Assembly (NCBI RefSeq): GCF_002102345.1
Contig: NZ_LQPP01000048.1
Coordinates: 1 to 64,000, forward strand
Origin: Mycolicibacterium peregrinum
GTDB lineage: Bacteria; Actinomycetota; Actinomycetes; Mycobacteriales; Mycobacteriaceae
Direction of reading: 5' to 3'
Length of the DNA stretch: 64,000 nucleotides
Shown here one piece after another: positions 25,386 through 34,243 of the stretch. The position numbers were made by a program, and so were the translations under genes. Below the pieces are notes generated by a model, which did not search any database, was not told the DNA's origin, and saw nothing but the letters and a program-made list of their open reading frames with translations. Position 1 is the stretch's first letter, and each line of letters opens with the position of its first letter.

Positions 25386-26185
25386 TCGACTTCGCGAGGG
25401 TCAGCCTCCGGCGAGGCGGCAACACGCTCGTCGGGCCCATCACGTGGACCGTCGAACTCGACGAGCGCTGGGTGGTGATCGGCCCCAACGGCGCAGGCAA
25501 GACCTCGCTGCTGCGGATCGCGGCCGCCACCGAGCATCCCTCGTCGGGCACCGCCTACGTGCTCGGCGAACGCCTGGGCCGCACCGACATGTCCGAACTG
25601 CGGGCGCGCGTCGGCCTCAGTAGCTCGGCGTTGTCACAGCGGATCCCCGACAGCGAGGTGGTGCGCGACCTCGTGGTGTCGGCCGGCTATGCCGTGCTCG
25701 GCCGCTGGCGCGAGGACTACGAGGACGTCGACTACGCCCAGGCGATCGACATGCTGGAAAGCGTCGGTGCCGAACACCTCGCCGAGCGGACCTACGGGAC
25801 GCTGTCCGAGGGCGAACGCAAACGGGTCCTGATCGCCCGCTCGCTGATGACCGACCCCGAACTCCTGCTCCTCGACGAGCCGGCGGCCGGCCTCGATCTC
25901 GGTGGCCGCGAAGAGCTGGTAGCCCGGTTGACCGACCTGGCTGCCGACCCCGATGCGCCGGCCATGGTGCTGGTCACCCATCATGTCGAGGAGATTCCGG
26001 TCGGATTCAGCCACGCGCTGATCCTCTCGGAAGGCAAGGCGGTTGCGTCGGGTCTGCTGACCGAGGTGTTGACTGCTGAGAACCTGTCCAAGGCGTTCGG
26101 TCAGTCGATCGCACTGGACGTGATCGACGGGCGTTACTTCGCCCGGCGAACCAGGAGCCGGGCGGCTCATAGGAGGCGTGAATGA
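25316..26185 (+). CDS. ABC transporter ATP-binding protein (Rv3041c-like)
   Basis: A 289-residue single ATPase cassette. Walker A GPNGAGKTS is near residue 60, signature LSEGERKR about 162, Walker B LLLLDEP just after, and the switch His in VTHHVEE. It belongs to the group encoded next to serB2 in mycobacteria; no permease gene lies beside it, so its role may be in translation or another soluble process rather than transport. The start (GTG) lies 70 bases inside yczE. It overlaps the Nudix gene by four bases. Confidence 0.88.
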   Translation: MAAGELTDSTTGDDGNGTDPDLLIDFARVSLRRGGNTLVGPITWTVELDERWVVIGPNGAGKTSLLRIAAATEHPSSGTAYVLGERLGRTDMSELRARVGLSSSALSQRIPDSEVVRDLVVSAGYAVLGRWREDYEDVDYAQAIDMLESVGAEHLAERTYGTLSEGERKRVLIARSLMTDPELLLLDEPAAGLDLGGREELVARLTDLAADPDAPAMVLVTHHVEEIPVGFSHALILSEGKAVASGLLTEVLTAENLSKAFGQSIALDVIDGRYFARRTRSRAAHRRRE

Positions 26186-27018
26186 CCACAACGACCGACC
26201 CACTGGTGCCGCGTCCGGCGGCCACGGTGATGCTGGTCCGCGACGCCGCCGAATCGATCGAAGTCTTCATGATGCGCAGGCACGCGGCGATGGAGTTCGT
26301 GGCCGGCGTGATGGTGTTCCCCGGCGGAGGAGTCGACGACCGCGACCGCAATGCCGACATCGCCTGGTTCGGACCCGAACCGGACTGGTGGGCGCAACGG
26401 CTCGGGGTTGACACCGGGCTGGCCGAGGCGCTGGTCTGCGCCGCGGCCCGCGAGACCTTCGAGGAGTCCGGGGTCCTGTTCGCCGGGCCCTCCGGTGGAT
26501 CGGGGGCCCCGGGCATTATTTCCGATGCCTCCGTCTACGGCGACGCCCGTGCCGCCCTGGCCAACCACTCGCTGTCCTTCGCCGACTTCCTGCGCGACGA
26601 GAAGCTCGTGCTGCGGGCCGACCTGCTGCGGCCGTGGGACAACTGGGTCACCCCGAAAGAGGAGCGCACCCGTCGCTACGACACCTTCTTCTTCGTCGGT
26701 GCGCTGCCCGAGGGGCAGCGGGCCGACGGCGAGAACACCGAAACCGACCGGGCCTTCTGGAGCACTCCGCAGGCCGGCCTCGACGACTTCGAGCAGGGCA
26801 ACTCGTTCCTGCTGCCGCCGACCTGGACCCAGCTGAATTCGCTGGCCGGCCGGTCCGTCGCCGACGTGCTGGCCAGTGAGCGCAAGATCGCCCCCATCGA
26901 ACCCAACCTGTCCCTCGGTGAGGGCAGCTGGCAGATCGAGTTCTTCGACAGCGGTCGCTACAACGCGGCCAGGAACCACCGGGCGCCGTTGGGCCGGGGC
27001 GGGGAATCTGAACGGTGA
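26182..27018 (+). CDS. Nudix hydrolase (Rv3040c-like)
   Basis: A 278-residue Nudix-superfamily protein. Helix motif AARETFEESGVLFAG supplies the RE-x-x-EE-x-G core of the Nudix box, and MVFPGGGVDDRD is the strand before it. Such enzymes cleave nucleoside diphosphates linked to another group, including CoA derivatives; the substrate is not predictable. Overlaps the ABC gene and the next gene by four bases each, so the three are probably translated together. Confidence 0.85.
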   Translation: MTTTTDPLVPRPAATVMLVRDAAESIEVFMMRRHAAMEFVAGVMVFPGGGVDDRDRNADIAWFGPEPDWWAQRLGVDTGLAEALVCAAARETFEESGVLFAGPSGGSGAPGIISDASVYGDARAALANHSLSFADFLRDEKLVLRADLLRPWDNWVTPKEERTRRYDTFFFVGALPEGQRADGENTETDRAFWSTPQAGLDDFEQGNSFLLPPTWTQLNSLAGRSVADVLASERKIAPIEPNLSLGEGSWQIEFFDSGRYNAARNHRAPLGRGGESER

Positions 27019-27686
27019 ACGAGTTCGTCAGCGTGATCGCCGGGGTGACGCCGGAGCAGGACGGCGTCGGCACCCTGATGCTGTCGCGGCCCCCGACCAA
27101 CGCCCTGACCCGGCAGATGTACCGCGAGATCGTTGCGGCCGCCCACGAGCTGGGTGAGCGCACCGACATCTCCGTGGTGATCCTGTTCGGCGGTCACGAG
27201 ATCTTCTGCGCCGGCGACGACGTACCCGAGCTGCGCACCCTGAACGCGGCCGAGGCGGCTGCCGCGGACACGGCACTGCGCCAGTGCGTCGAAGCGGTCG
27301 CCGCCATCCCCAAACCCACCGTGGCCGCGATCACCGGCTATGCACTGGGCAGCGGTATGACCCTGGCGATGGCCGCCGACTGGCGCGTGAGCGGCGACAA
27401 CGTCAAGTTCGGCGCGACCGAGATCCTGGCCGGACTGGCGCCCCGCGCCGGCGGCGGGGCACGGCTGGCCCAGACGATCGGGGCCAGCAAGGCCAAGGAG
27501 CTGGTTTTCAGCGGGCGTTTCGTCGGTGCCGAGGAGGCTCTGGAGCTCGGGTTGATCGACCAGATGGTGGCGCCTGACCACGTCTACGACGAGGCGCTGG
27601 CCTGGGCGCGGAGATTCGTGGACCATCCCGTGGACGTGTTGGCCGCGGCCAAGGCCGCCGTCGACAAAGTGGTGGACCGGCCCTGA
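27015..27686 (+). CDS. echA17: enoyl-CoA hydratase/isomerase family protein EchA17, short at the C-terminus
   Basis: A 223-residue crotonase-fold protein. SRPPTNALTRQMYRE begins the fold, and GGHEIFCAGDDVPEL forms part of the oxyanion region. The second acidic catalytic position is present (KFGATEILAGL), but the first Glu is replaced (GSGMTLAMAAD), so hydratase activity may be weak or altered. As I recall the M. tuberculosis EchA17 sequence, it runs about 30 residues further, so the last helix is missing here. The sequence after the stop shows no continuation. Start overlaps the Nudix stop (GTGA). Confidence 0.82.
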   Translation: MNEFVSVIAGVTPEQDGVGTLMLSRPPTNALTRQMYREIVAAAHELGERTDISVVILFGGHEIFCAGDDVPELRTLNAAEAAAADTALRQCVEAVAAIPKPTVAAITGYALGSGMTLAMAADWRVSGDNVKFGATEILAGLAPRAGGGARLAQTIGASKAKELVFSGRFVGAEEALELGLIDQMVAPDHVYDEALAWARRFVDHPVDVLAAAKAAVDKVVDRP

Positions 27687-27720
27687 CGTCACCCCGACCC
27701 GGGCAGTTAGGCTGCCCTGC

Positions 27721-28722
27721 ATGACTGACATCAAGGATTCCGGCACCGACGCCGATATTGCCGGCATGCCGACTCCTAACCCGCACGCCACGGCCGAGCA
27801 GGTCGAAGCCGCGATGCACGACAGCAAGCTCGCGCAGGTGCTCTACCACGACTGGGAAGCCGAAACCTACGACGAGAAGTGGTCGATCTCCTACGACCAG
27901 CGGTGTATCGACTATGCCCGCGGCCGGTTCGACGCGATCGTGCCCGAGGCCGAGCAGCGCGAGCTGCCTTATGACCGGGCCCTCGAGCTGGGCTGCGGTA
28001 CCGGGTTCTTCCTGCTCAACCTGGTTCAGTCCGGGGTGGCGCGCCGCGGTTCGGTCACCGACCTGTCCCCGGGCATGGTCAAGGTCGCGACCCGCAACGG
28101 TCAGTCACTCGGCCTGGACATCGACGGGCGCGTGGCCGACGCCGAGGGCATCCCGTACGAGGACAACACCTTCGACCTGGTGGTCGGGCACGCCGTGCTG
28201 CACCACATCCCCGACGTCGAACTCTCGCTGCGCGAGGTGGTCCGGGTGCTCAAGCCCGGCGGCCGTTTCGTGTTCGCCGGTGAGCCCACCACGGTCGGCA
28301 ACAAGTACGCGCGCGAGCTGTCGACCCTGACCTGGCACGCCACCACCAACCTGACCAAGCTGCCGTGGCTGAGCGAATGGCGGCGCCCCCAGGCCGAACT
28401 GGACGAGTCCTCCCGCGCCGCGGCCCTGGAAGCCGTCGTCGACCTGCACACGTTCGACCCGGCCGATCTGGAGCGGATGGCCTCCAACGCCGGCGCAGTC
28501 GAAGTTCGCACCGCCAGCGAGGAATTCACCGCGGCGATGCTCGGCTGGCCGGTCCGCACCTTCGAGGCCGCGGTGCCGCCGGGGCGTCTGGGCTGGGGCT
28601 GGGCCAAGTTCGCGTTCAACAGCTGGACCACGCTGAGCTGGGTTGACTCCAACATCTGGCGCCGCGTGGTGCCCAAGGGCTGGTTCTACAACGTGATGGT
28701 CACGGGGGTCAAGCCCTCCTGA
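27721..28722 (+). CDS. SAM-dependent methyltransferase (Rv3038c-like)
   Basis: A 333-residue class I methyltransferase. SAM-binding motif I is ALELGCGTGFFLLNL near residue 89; then VTDLSPGMV and GHAVLHHIPDVE (motif II/III region) and KPGGRFVFAGEP follow. The N-terminus (DWEAETYDEKWSISYD) is a conserved lead-in in this group. The substrate is unknown; the gene lies next to the methylglucose lipopolysaccharide region. TAGGCT sits seven bases before the ATG (27708-27713), so the mRNA is probably leaderless. Confidence 0.85.
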   Translation: MTDIKDSGTDADIAGMPTPNPHATAEQVEAAMHDSKLAQVLYHDWEAETYDEKWSISYDQRCIDYARGRFDAIVPEAEQRELPYDRALELGCGTGFFLLNLVQSGVARRGSVTDLSPGMVKVATRNGQSLGLDIDGRVADAEGIPYEDNTFDLVVGHAVLHHIPDVELSLREVVRVLKPGGRFVFAGEPTTVGNKYARELSTLTWHATTNLTKLPWLSEWRRPQAELDESSRAAALEAVVDLHTFDPADLERMASNAGAVEVRTASEEFTAAMLGWPVRTFEAAVPPGRLGWGWAKFAFNSWTTLSWVDSNIWRRVVPKGWFYNVMVTGVKPS

Positions 28723-28772
28723 GCGGTGGAGTAGCGTTCGACCTCTCACACGTCGCATATCTGCGGTCGGAG

Positions 28773-29894
28773 GTGGGGGAGCAGGCCCTGGGTGAGGTGG
28801 CCGAGCGCCGCCTCACCGGAGCCAGCCTGGTCAGTGACATCGCTGCCGTCCGAACACAATTCGGTGACCGCGCCGGAATTCTGGTGGAGACGGTACAGCT
28901 GAGGCGCCGGGCCGCAGCCAAGTTCGACGACCCGGGGCGTTGGCTGTTCACCGACGAGGCCCTGCAACAGGCCACGGCCGCACCCGTTGCCGCCCACCGG
29001 GCCCGAAGGCTGACCGGCGCCCGGGTTCACGACGCCACCTGTTCGATCGGCAGTGAGCTTGTGGCACTGCGTGATTGCGCAGCACAGCTGCTCGGAAGCG
29101 ACCTCGATCCGGTGCGGTTGGCGATGGCCGCGCACAACGCCGAAGGCGTCGACCTTTGCCGGGCCGACGCACTGGTGCCCGTCACCCACGACACGGTGGT
29201 GATCATCGACCCGGCCCGCCGGTCCGGCGGACGGCGCCGTTTCGACCCGCGGGCCTACACCCCGGCGCTCGATGCGGTCCTGGACGTCTACGCCAACCGG
29301 GACCTGGTGGTGAAGTGCGCTCCGGGAATCGATTTCGACGAGCTCACCAAGATGGGGTTCACCGGGGAGATCGAGGTGACCTCGGTGGGCGGCAGCGTGC
29401 GGGAGGCCTGCCTGTGGTCACCCGGGCTGACCGAACCCGGGGTGCGGAGGCGGGCCAGCATGCTCGAGACCGGTGAGGAGCTCACCGATGCCCAACCCGA
29501 CGACTGTCCCGTCGCCGAGGCGGGCCGCTGGATCGTCGACCCCGACGGTGCAGTCGTGCGCGCGGGGCTGGTGCGCCACTACGCGGCCAAGCACGGGCTG
29601 TGGCAGCTCGACCCCGACATCGCCTACCTGTCCGGTGACGAGTTGCCAGCCGGGGTACGAGGTTTCGAGGTCTTGGAACAGCTGCAATTCCAGGAACGCC
29701 GGCTCCGGTCGGCGCTGGCGGCGCGGTCGGTAGGAGCGCTGGAAATCCTGATCCGCGGCGTGGACGTCGACCCCGATGTGCTCCGGACCCGGATGCGGTT
29801 GCGCGGTACCGAGCGCCTGGCGGTGGTGATCGCCCGACTCGGTTCCGGAGCGGCCAGTCGGGCAACGGCATTCATTTGTCGCCCGTCTCGATAA
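28773..29894 (+). CDS. THUMP-like class I methyltransferase domain protein (Rv3037c-like)
   Basis: A protein of about 373 residues of the THUMP-like, RlmKL-related methyltransferase group. It has the SAM-binding motif DATCSIGSELVAL near residue 87, SDLDPVRL, and a DPARRSGG motif. Its gene order matches Rv3037c, which has been linked to the methylglucose lipopolysaccharide locus. The GTG at 28773 is the first usual start, but the same frame stays open upstream to the previous stop and encodes FDLSHVAYLRSE, which looks like the true N-terminus. So the start may be a non-standard codon near 28719. Confidence 0.78.
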   Translation: MGEQALGEVAERRLTGASLVSDIAAVRTQFGDRAGILVETVQLRRRAAAKFDDPGRWLFTDEALQQATAAPVAAHRARRLTGARVHDATCSIGSELVALRDCAAQLLGSDLDPVRLAMAAHNAEGVDLCRADALVPVTHDTVVIIDPARRSGGRRRFDPRAYTPALDAVLDVYANRDLVVKCAPGIDFDELTKMGFTGEIEVTSVGGSVREACLWSPGLTEPGVRRRASMLETGEELTDAQPDDCPVAEAGRWIVDPDGAVVRAGLVRHYAAKHGLWQLDPDIAYLSGDELPAGVRGFEVLEQLQFQERRLRSALAARSVGALEILIRGVDVDPDVLRTRMRLRGTERLAVVIARLGSGAASRATAFICRPSR

Positions 29895-29916
29895 CTGACA
29901 CGTACCCTGAACGAAA

Positions 29917-29940
29917 CACGCCGGTGGATCCACCGGTGTG
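29917..29940. other. 24-base palindrome upstream of the TB22.2-like gene
   Basis: The core CCGGTGGATCCACCGG is a perfect 16-base palindrome, extended by CACG/TGTG arms with one G-U pair. It sits between the methyltransferase-like gene and the exported esterase-like gene, 28 bases before the latter. It may be a regulator site or a hairpin in the 5' leader. Confidence 0.4.
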
Positions 29941-29968
29941 AGTTGATCGCCTGCGAGGACGACTGACG

Positions 29969-30658
29969 ATGCGAATTTCCCATGTGACAGCGCTGCTGGC
30001 AGCCGGTGCGCTGCTCGGCTGGCTCGGCATGCCCATGGCGGCCGCGCAGTCGGCCTGTGTCGACCTCGGCGGCACCGTCGACGGTGACCAGACCTGTCAG
30101 GTGCACACCGCCAACGCCACCTACACACTGGATTACACGTTCCCGGTCGACTACCCCGATCAACAGGCCGTCGCCGGTTACCTGATCCAGACCCGTGACG
30201 GTTTCGTCAATGTCTCGGGCATGCCCGGCTCACGCGATCAGCCCTACGTCCTGGACGCCAAGGGCACCGCGTACAGCTCAGGGACCCCACCGCACACCCA
30301 GAGCCTGGTGTTCGAGGTTTATCAGAACGTCGGCGGCGCCCACCCGCAGACCTGGTACAAGACGTTCAACTACAACGTCGCCACCCGGGCGCCGATCACC
30401 TTCGACACCTTGTTCAAGCCGGGATCCAAGCCGCTGGACGTCATCTTCCCGATCGTGCAGCGCGAATTGCAGAAGCAGTCCGGCGTCGAACAAGCCATCA
30501 CGCCGGCCGTCGGTCTGGATCCCGCGCACTATCAGAACTTCGCGATCACCGACGACTCGGTGATCTTCTTCTTCGGCCAGGGCGAACTGCTGCCCGAGGC
30601 CGCCGGAGCCAGCCAGGCCAACGTCCCGCGCTCAGCGGTGGCAGCGCTGCTGGCCTGA
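29969..30658 (+). CDS. secreted TB22.2-like protein, DUF3298 family (Rv3036c-like)
   Basis: A 229-residue secreted protein with a signal peptide (MRISHVTALLAAGALLGWLG, cleavage near AAAQS). The mature part matches the TB22.2/DUF3298 pattern: DYTFPVDYPD, YQNVGGAHPQTWYKTFNYN, FDTLFKPG and FFFGQGELLPEAAG. The M. tuberculosis protein was reported as a secreted esterase. The gene converges on the Rv3035-like lipoprotein. Confidence 0.85.
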   Translation: MRISHVTALLAAGALLGWLGMPMAAAQSACVDLGGTVDGDQTCQVHTANATYTLDYTFPVDYPDQQAVAGYLIQTRDGFVNVSGMPGSRDQPYVLDAKGTAYSSGTPPHTQSLVFEVYQNVGGAHPQTWYKTFNYNVATRAPITFDTLFKPGSKPLDVIFPIVQRELQKQSGVEQAITPAVGLDPAHYQNFAITDDSVIFFFGQGELLPEAAGASQANVPRSAVAALLA

Positions 30659-30665
30659 GCGCCGA

Positions 30666-31949
30666 TCAGGCCGGCGCGAACCCGTACACCTGACCGTCGC
30701 TGGTGGCGGTGACGATCCGGTGGTCATGCCCGATCGAAACGCCGACCGGCCAGCCCGTGGCCTCGGGCACGGGATAACTGTTGAGGGTGTGCCCGTCGCC
30801 AGTGTCGAAGACCAACAGTGTCTGGCCGTGTCCGCCCTCCCGGGCCACCGTGTAACCCACCCCGTCCGCGCGGCTCGACGTGGTCAGCGGAACGACGTCG
30901 TCACGCGTCCAGGCCACCTCGCCATGATCGCCGGCGTCGCGCACAGCGGTCAGCTTGGCCTCCGGTCCGCCACCGGCCACGATCAGCCCGTCCGGTGACA
31001 CCGACGGCGGGGTCTGGGCCAGATAGCTCAGCGGCACCGACCATTTGGCGGAGCCGTCGGCGGAATTGAGCGCCCACAGTTTCTGGTCGCGGCCGTTGAC
31101 ATACACCGTCGAACCGTCGGCCGACAGCACCGGGCTGGCCAGCGGCCCGCGGTCCACGGCGGTGCTCGTCCATTCCTGCGTCAGCAACGTCTTCTCGCCG
31201 GGGTGGTAGCGCAAACCCATCAGCACGGGCGCCTCGGCGCCGGGCTGCCACACACTGAGCACCACGAGGCCGGCCTCATGTGAGAACGCCGGTGCGGCCG
31301 CCACCGGGCAGCGGGACCGGGCCGGTTGGCAATCGCCGATGCCGCGCTGCGAATCGGTCGGGTCCACGCCGGAGACCAGGTCCAGCGGTGTGCCCTCGAC
31401 CGTGCCGCGATGCCCGTTGAACACCAGCACCTGACCCAGATGGGTGACCACCAGCAGCTGCCCGTCATCGAGAAGCCTGGGCGTGGTCGGCATGCCGATC
31501 ACCGGCTGGCGCCAGCGGATCCACTGGGTCGGGGGGAAGGACAAGATGGTGCCCGGCTGGCCGACGTAGACGTTGTCGAACCCGTCGAACAGGGGACTCG
31601 ACCAGCCACCGCCGAGGACCAGTCGCGTACACCAGCGCTGGCGGGCATTGTTGTCGGCCTCCCACACCATCAACGAACAACCACCGGCGGTCTGCGCGTT
31701 GACGGCCAGGCGGCCATCCGAACTCAGGGCCACCTGGGCCGCCAGCTCACCCTTGACGGACCGGCTCCACTCCAGCCGGAGCGCTTCGGGACCACGAGAC
31801 CGGATGTAGCTGCTGTTGGCGGCGTCTCCGTACTGCGCCGACCAACCCTGTGCGGCGTGTGCGTCCACCCATGAATCGGTGTTCTCGCAACCGGCGAGCA
31901 GGCCCGTGAGCAGCACCGCGACCGCCAGTGCAAGGTATCGCCGGAACAC
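30666..31949 (-). CDS. lipoprotein with PQQ-like beta-propeller (Rv3035-like)
   Basis: A 427-residue lipoprotein with lipobox LLAGC (Cys at residue 21). The rest is a beta-propeller of PQQ/BamB-like repeats: blades are seen at DGRLAVNAQ, DNVYVGQPG, GSTVYVNGRDQKLWALNSADGS and DGQVYGFAP. Such propellers usually hold proteins or ligands at the outer face of the membrane. Rv3035 lies beside the methylglucose lipopolysaccharide genes in M. tuberculosis. Divergent from the acetyltransferase gene. Confidence 0.8.
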   Translation of the reverse strand: MFRRYLALAVAVLLTGLLAGCENTDSWVDAHAAQGWSAQYGDAANSSYIRSRGPEALRLEWSRSVKGELAAQVALSSDGRLAVNAQTAGGCSLMVWEADNNARQRWCTRLVLGGGWSSPLFDGFDNVYVGQPGTILSFPPTQWIRWRQPVIGMPTTPRLLDDGQLLVVTHLGQVLVFNGHRGTVEGTPLDLVSGVDPTDSQRGIGDCQPARSRCPVAAAPAFSHEAGLVVLSVWQPGAEAPVLMGLRYHPGEKTLLTQEWTSTAVDRGPLASPVLSADGSTVYVNGRDQKLWALNSADGSAKWSVPLSYLAQTPPSVSPDGLIVAGGGPEAKLTAVRDAGDHGEVAWTRDDVVPLTTSSRADGVGYTVAREGGHGQTLLVFDTGDGHTLNSYPVPEATGWPVGVSIGHDHRIVTATSDGQVYGFAPA

Positions 31950-32065
31950 GATGTCCTTTCGTCGCCGAACAGGCAGGGGCTGGTTTGAGTGGCCCTGGTG
32001 AGGGTACCCGGCCCCGCGGCGGGACCTGGTAAGGCGCCCATGGTGCTCAAGTAGGCTGTCCGGCC

Positions 32066-32809
32066 ATGACGACGATGTGGGGCGCCCCGATTCACAAACG
32101 CTGGCGGGGCTCCCGGCTACGTGATCCGCGCCAGGCCGATTTCCTGACGAAAGCGTCGCTGAAATGGGTCATCGACAACCGCGCGTACACGCCGTGGTAC
32201 CTGGTGCGGTACTGGCGGCTGCTGAAGTTCAAGCTGGCCAACCCTCACATCATCACCCGCGGCATGGTGTTCCTCGGCAAGGGTGTGGAGATCCAGTGCA
32301 CCCCGGAACTCGCGCAGATGGAGATCGGCCGCTGGGTCCACATCGGCGACAAGAACACGATCCGCTGCCACGAAGGTTCGCTGCGTATCGGCGACAAGGT
32401 GGTGCTCGGCCGCGACAACGTGATCAACACCTATCTCGACATCGAGCTCGGCGACTCCGCGTTGATGGCCGACTGGTGCTACGTGTGCGACTTCGACCAC
32501 AAGATGGACAGCATCGAGCTGCCGATCAAGGATCAGGGCATCGTCAAGGGCCCGGTGCGGATCGGCCCGGACACCTGGATCGCGGCCAAGGTCACCGTCC
32601 TGCGCAACACCTCGGTGGGCCGCGGCTGCGTGCTGGGCGCCCATGCCGTGGTCAAGGGTGAGATTCCCGATTACTCGATCGCCGTGGGTGCCCCGGCCAA
32701 GGTGGTCAAGAACCGCAAGCTTGACTGGGAGACGTCGGCCGCCGAGCGTGCCGAGCTTGCCGCCGCACTGGCCGACATCGAGCGCAAGAAGGCCGCAAAC
32801 AGCAACTGA
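32066..32809 (+). CDS. left-handed beta-helix acetyltransferase (Rv3034c-like)
   Basis: A 247-residue acyltransferase with the left-handed beta-helix repeats of the hexapeptide family (GRWVHIGDKNTI, LRIGDKVVLGRDNVI, GPVRIGPDTWIAAKVTVL, GAHAVVKGEI). Catalytic His candidates lie in FDHKMDS. Rv3034c is a candidate acetyltransferase of methylglucose lipopolysaccharides. TAGGCT eight bases before the ATG points to a leaderless transcript. Confidence 0.85.
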   Translation: MTTMWGAPIHKRWRGSRLRDPRQADFLTKASLKWVIDNRAYTPWYLVRYWRLLKFKLANPHIITRGMVFLGKGVEIQCTPELAQMEIGRWVHIGDKNTIRCHEGSLRIGDKVVLGRDNVINTYLDIELGDSALMADWCYVCDFDHKMDSIELPIKDQGIVKGPVRIGPDTWIAAKVTVLRNTSVGRGCVLGAHAVVKGEIPDYSIAVGAPAKVVKNRKLDWETSAAERAELAAALADIERKKAANSN

Positions 32810-32815
32810 GGAGGC

Positions 32816-33445
32816 TCACGCCCCGTTGCACACCCCGGAGTCGCGGATCACGTTCCCGTAGACATTGGCCGTGGCGACGTTGGCGTTGATCACGCCGGAC
32901 GGCTGCTGCTTGGCGATCTTGTCGCTGATCTGGGTCAGCTGGTACCACAGGTGATAGATCGAGTCCCCGTTGTACAGCGGTGAATACTGGCTCTGGTCCG
33001 GGTAATTGGTGATGTACAGGGTGTGGGCGCGGGGATCGAGGAAAGCCGCCGACTGGTCGACGTTGGCCCTCACGGCGTCGCCGGCAGCCTGCACACCGGG
33101 CGCGGTCCAGTAGTCGTGCTGCCCGCCCAGGAAATTCTGGAAACCCACGATCTGCGTCATCAAGGTGCCGTACTGGGCGTTGAACCACTGGCAGGACTCG
33201 CGCTGGGCGTCGATCTGCTCTCCAGTGACGCGGACCTGCCAGAGGTTGTATGGGAACACCGTGTAGTTCGGCGCCCAGTCCGAGGGATGGGGCACGAAGG
33301 CGGGCAAGCTGGGGCTGGCGCCGCCGGGTTCGCCGGCTGCCGGTGCCGCCAGGCCGAGTGAGAAAGCTGCACCGACGAGTGCAGCGCAAGCCTTGCGTAG
33401 GTGTCTCCGGGTGCGGGTCACGGCTCGATTGTGCTTGGTGGACAT
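32816..33445 (-). CDS. secreted protein (Rv3033-like)
   Basis: A 209-residue exported protein with a signal peptide (Arg-rich start, hydrophobic LVGAAFSLGLAAPAA). The mature part has conserved aromatic segments (PHPSDWAPNYTVFPYN, HDYWTAPGV, YNGDSIYHLWY) and one pair of Cys (ESCQWF, SGVCNGA). The function is unknown. The start could also be GTG at 33421. Convergent with the acetyltransferase gene, six bases between stops. Confidence 0.75.
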   Translation of the reverse strand: MSTKHNRAVTRTRRHLRKACAALVGAAFSLGLAAPAAGEPGGASPSLPAFVPHPSDWAPNYTVFPYNLWQVRVTGEQIDAQRESCQWFNAQYGTLMTQIVGFQNFLGGQHDYWTAPGVQAAGDAVRANVDQSAAFLDPRAHTLYITNYPDQSQYSPLYNGDSIYHLWYQLTQISDKIAKQQPSGVINANVATANVYGNVIRDSGVCNGA

Positions 33446-33484
33446 CGCGACCGACAGCGGTTCGGCGATTCTCGAACGCGTGCG

Positions 33485-34243
33485 TCAACCCGTCCAGTCG
33501 ATGTCGAATCGTTTGCTCAGGGCGGCGCGGCCGGGACCGGTCACGGTGAGTGCGCGGTGCCGGGGCGTGCGACGCAGCCAGTCCGCGGCCAGGAAATGAT
33601 CCAGAAGCGCGCGCCCCAGCCCGCCGGCGACATGGTGACGCTGTTCGGTCCAATCGACGCAGTACCGCACCAATGGCCTTGGGCCGGTGGGAAGTTCGAC
33701 TCCCATCTGGCCCAACAGGTCACGGCCGCCGTCGGTGAGCTGGTAATCGACGTCGCGGCCAGGGCTGCTCAACCGGTCGGTGCCACCGGGGTGAAACCAC
33801 CCGTCCCCTCCGGTGAGCACCCCCCGCTCCAACAGACTGCCCATGAGCTGTACACCGAGCCGGCCGGCGATGTGGTCGTAACAGGTGCGGGCCGAACGTA
33901 GCCGCGCCGCGCGAGTGCCCTCCCGCAGCGAGGTGACCGGACGGGCCGGCGCCAGCCGGCCCAGCTGCTCGATGAGCGCGCCGACCTCGGGACCGGCCAA
34001 CCGGTAGTACCGATGCCGCCCCTGGGTGCGGACGGTCAGCAGGCCGGCATCGGTCAACTTCGCGAGATGACTGCTGGCCGTGGGACGGCTGATGCCGGCT
34101 TCCTCGGCCAGCACACCGGCCGGAAGGGCACGACCGTCGTCGAGCGCGAGCAGCACCTTGCAACGGGCCGGGTCGGCCAGCAGGGCGGCCACCGCGGCGA
34201 TGTCCACCTCGGTTGCTCCGGCCAACTCCTGTGCTTCACGCAT
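33485..34243 (-). CDS. ArsR-type winged-helix regulator
   Basis: A 252-residue regulator with an N-terminal ArsR winged helix (ALLADPARCKVLLALDDGR, then GISRPTASSHLAKLTDAGL). The C-terminal half (about 110-252) is longer than in simple ArsR proteins and has no metal-site Cys cluster, so the effector is not a typical metal. It overlaps the MFS gene by eight bases and likely regulates it. This pair is an insertion between the Rv3033 and Rv3032 equivalents. Confidence 0.82.
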   Translation of the reverse strand: MREAQELAGATEVDIAAVAALLADPARCKVLLALDDGRALPAGVLAEEAGISRPTASSHLAKLTDAGLLTVRTQGRHRYYRLAGPEVGALIEQLGRLAPARPVTSLREGTRAARLRSARTCYDHIAGRLGVQLMGSLLERGVLTGGDGWFHPGGTDRLSSPGRDVDYQLTDGGRDLLGQMGVELPTGPRPLVRYCVDWTEQRHHVAGGLGRALLDHFLAADWLRRTPRHRALTVTGPGRAALSKRFDIDWTG

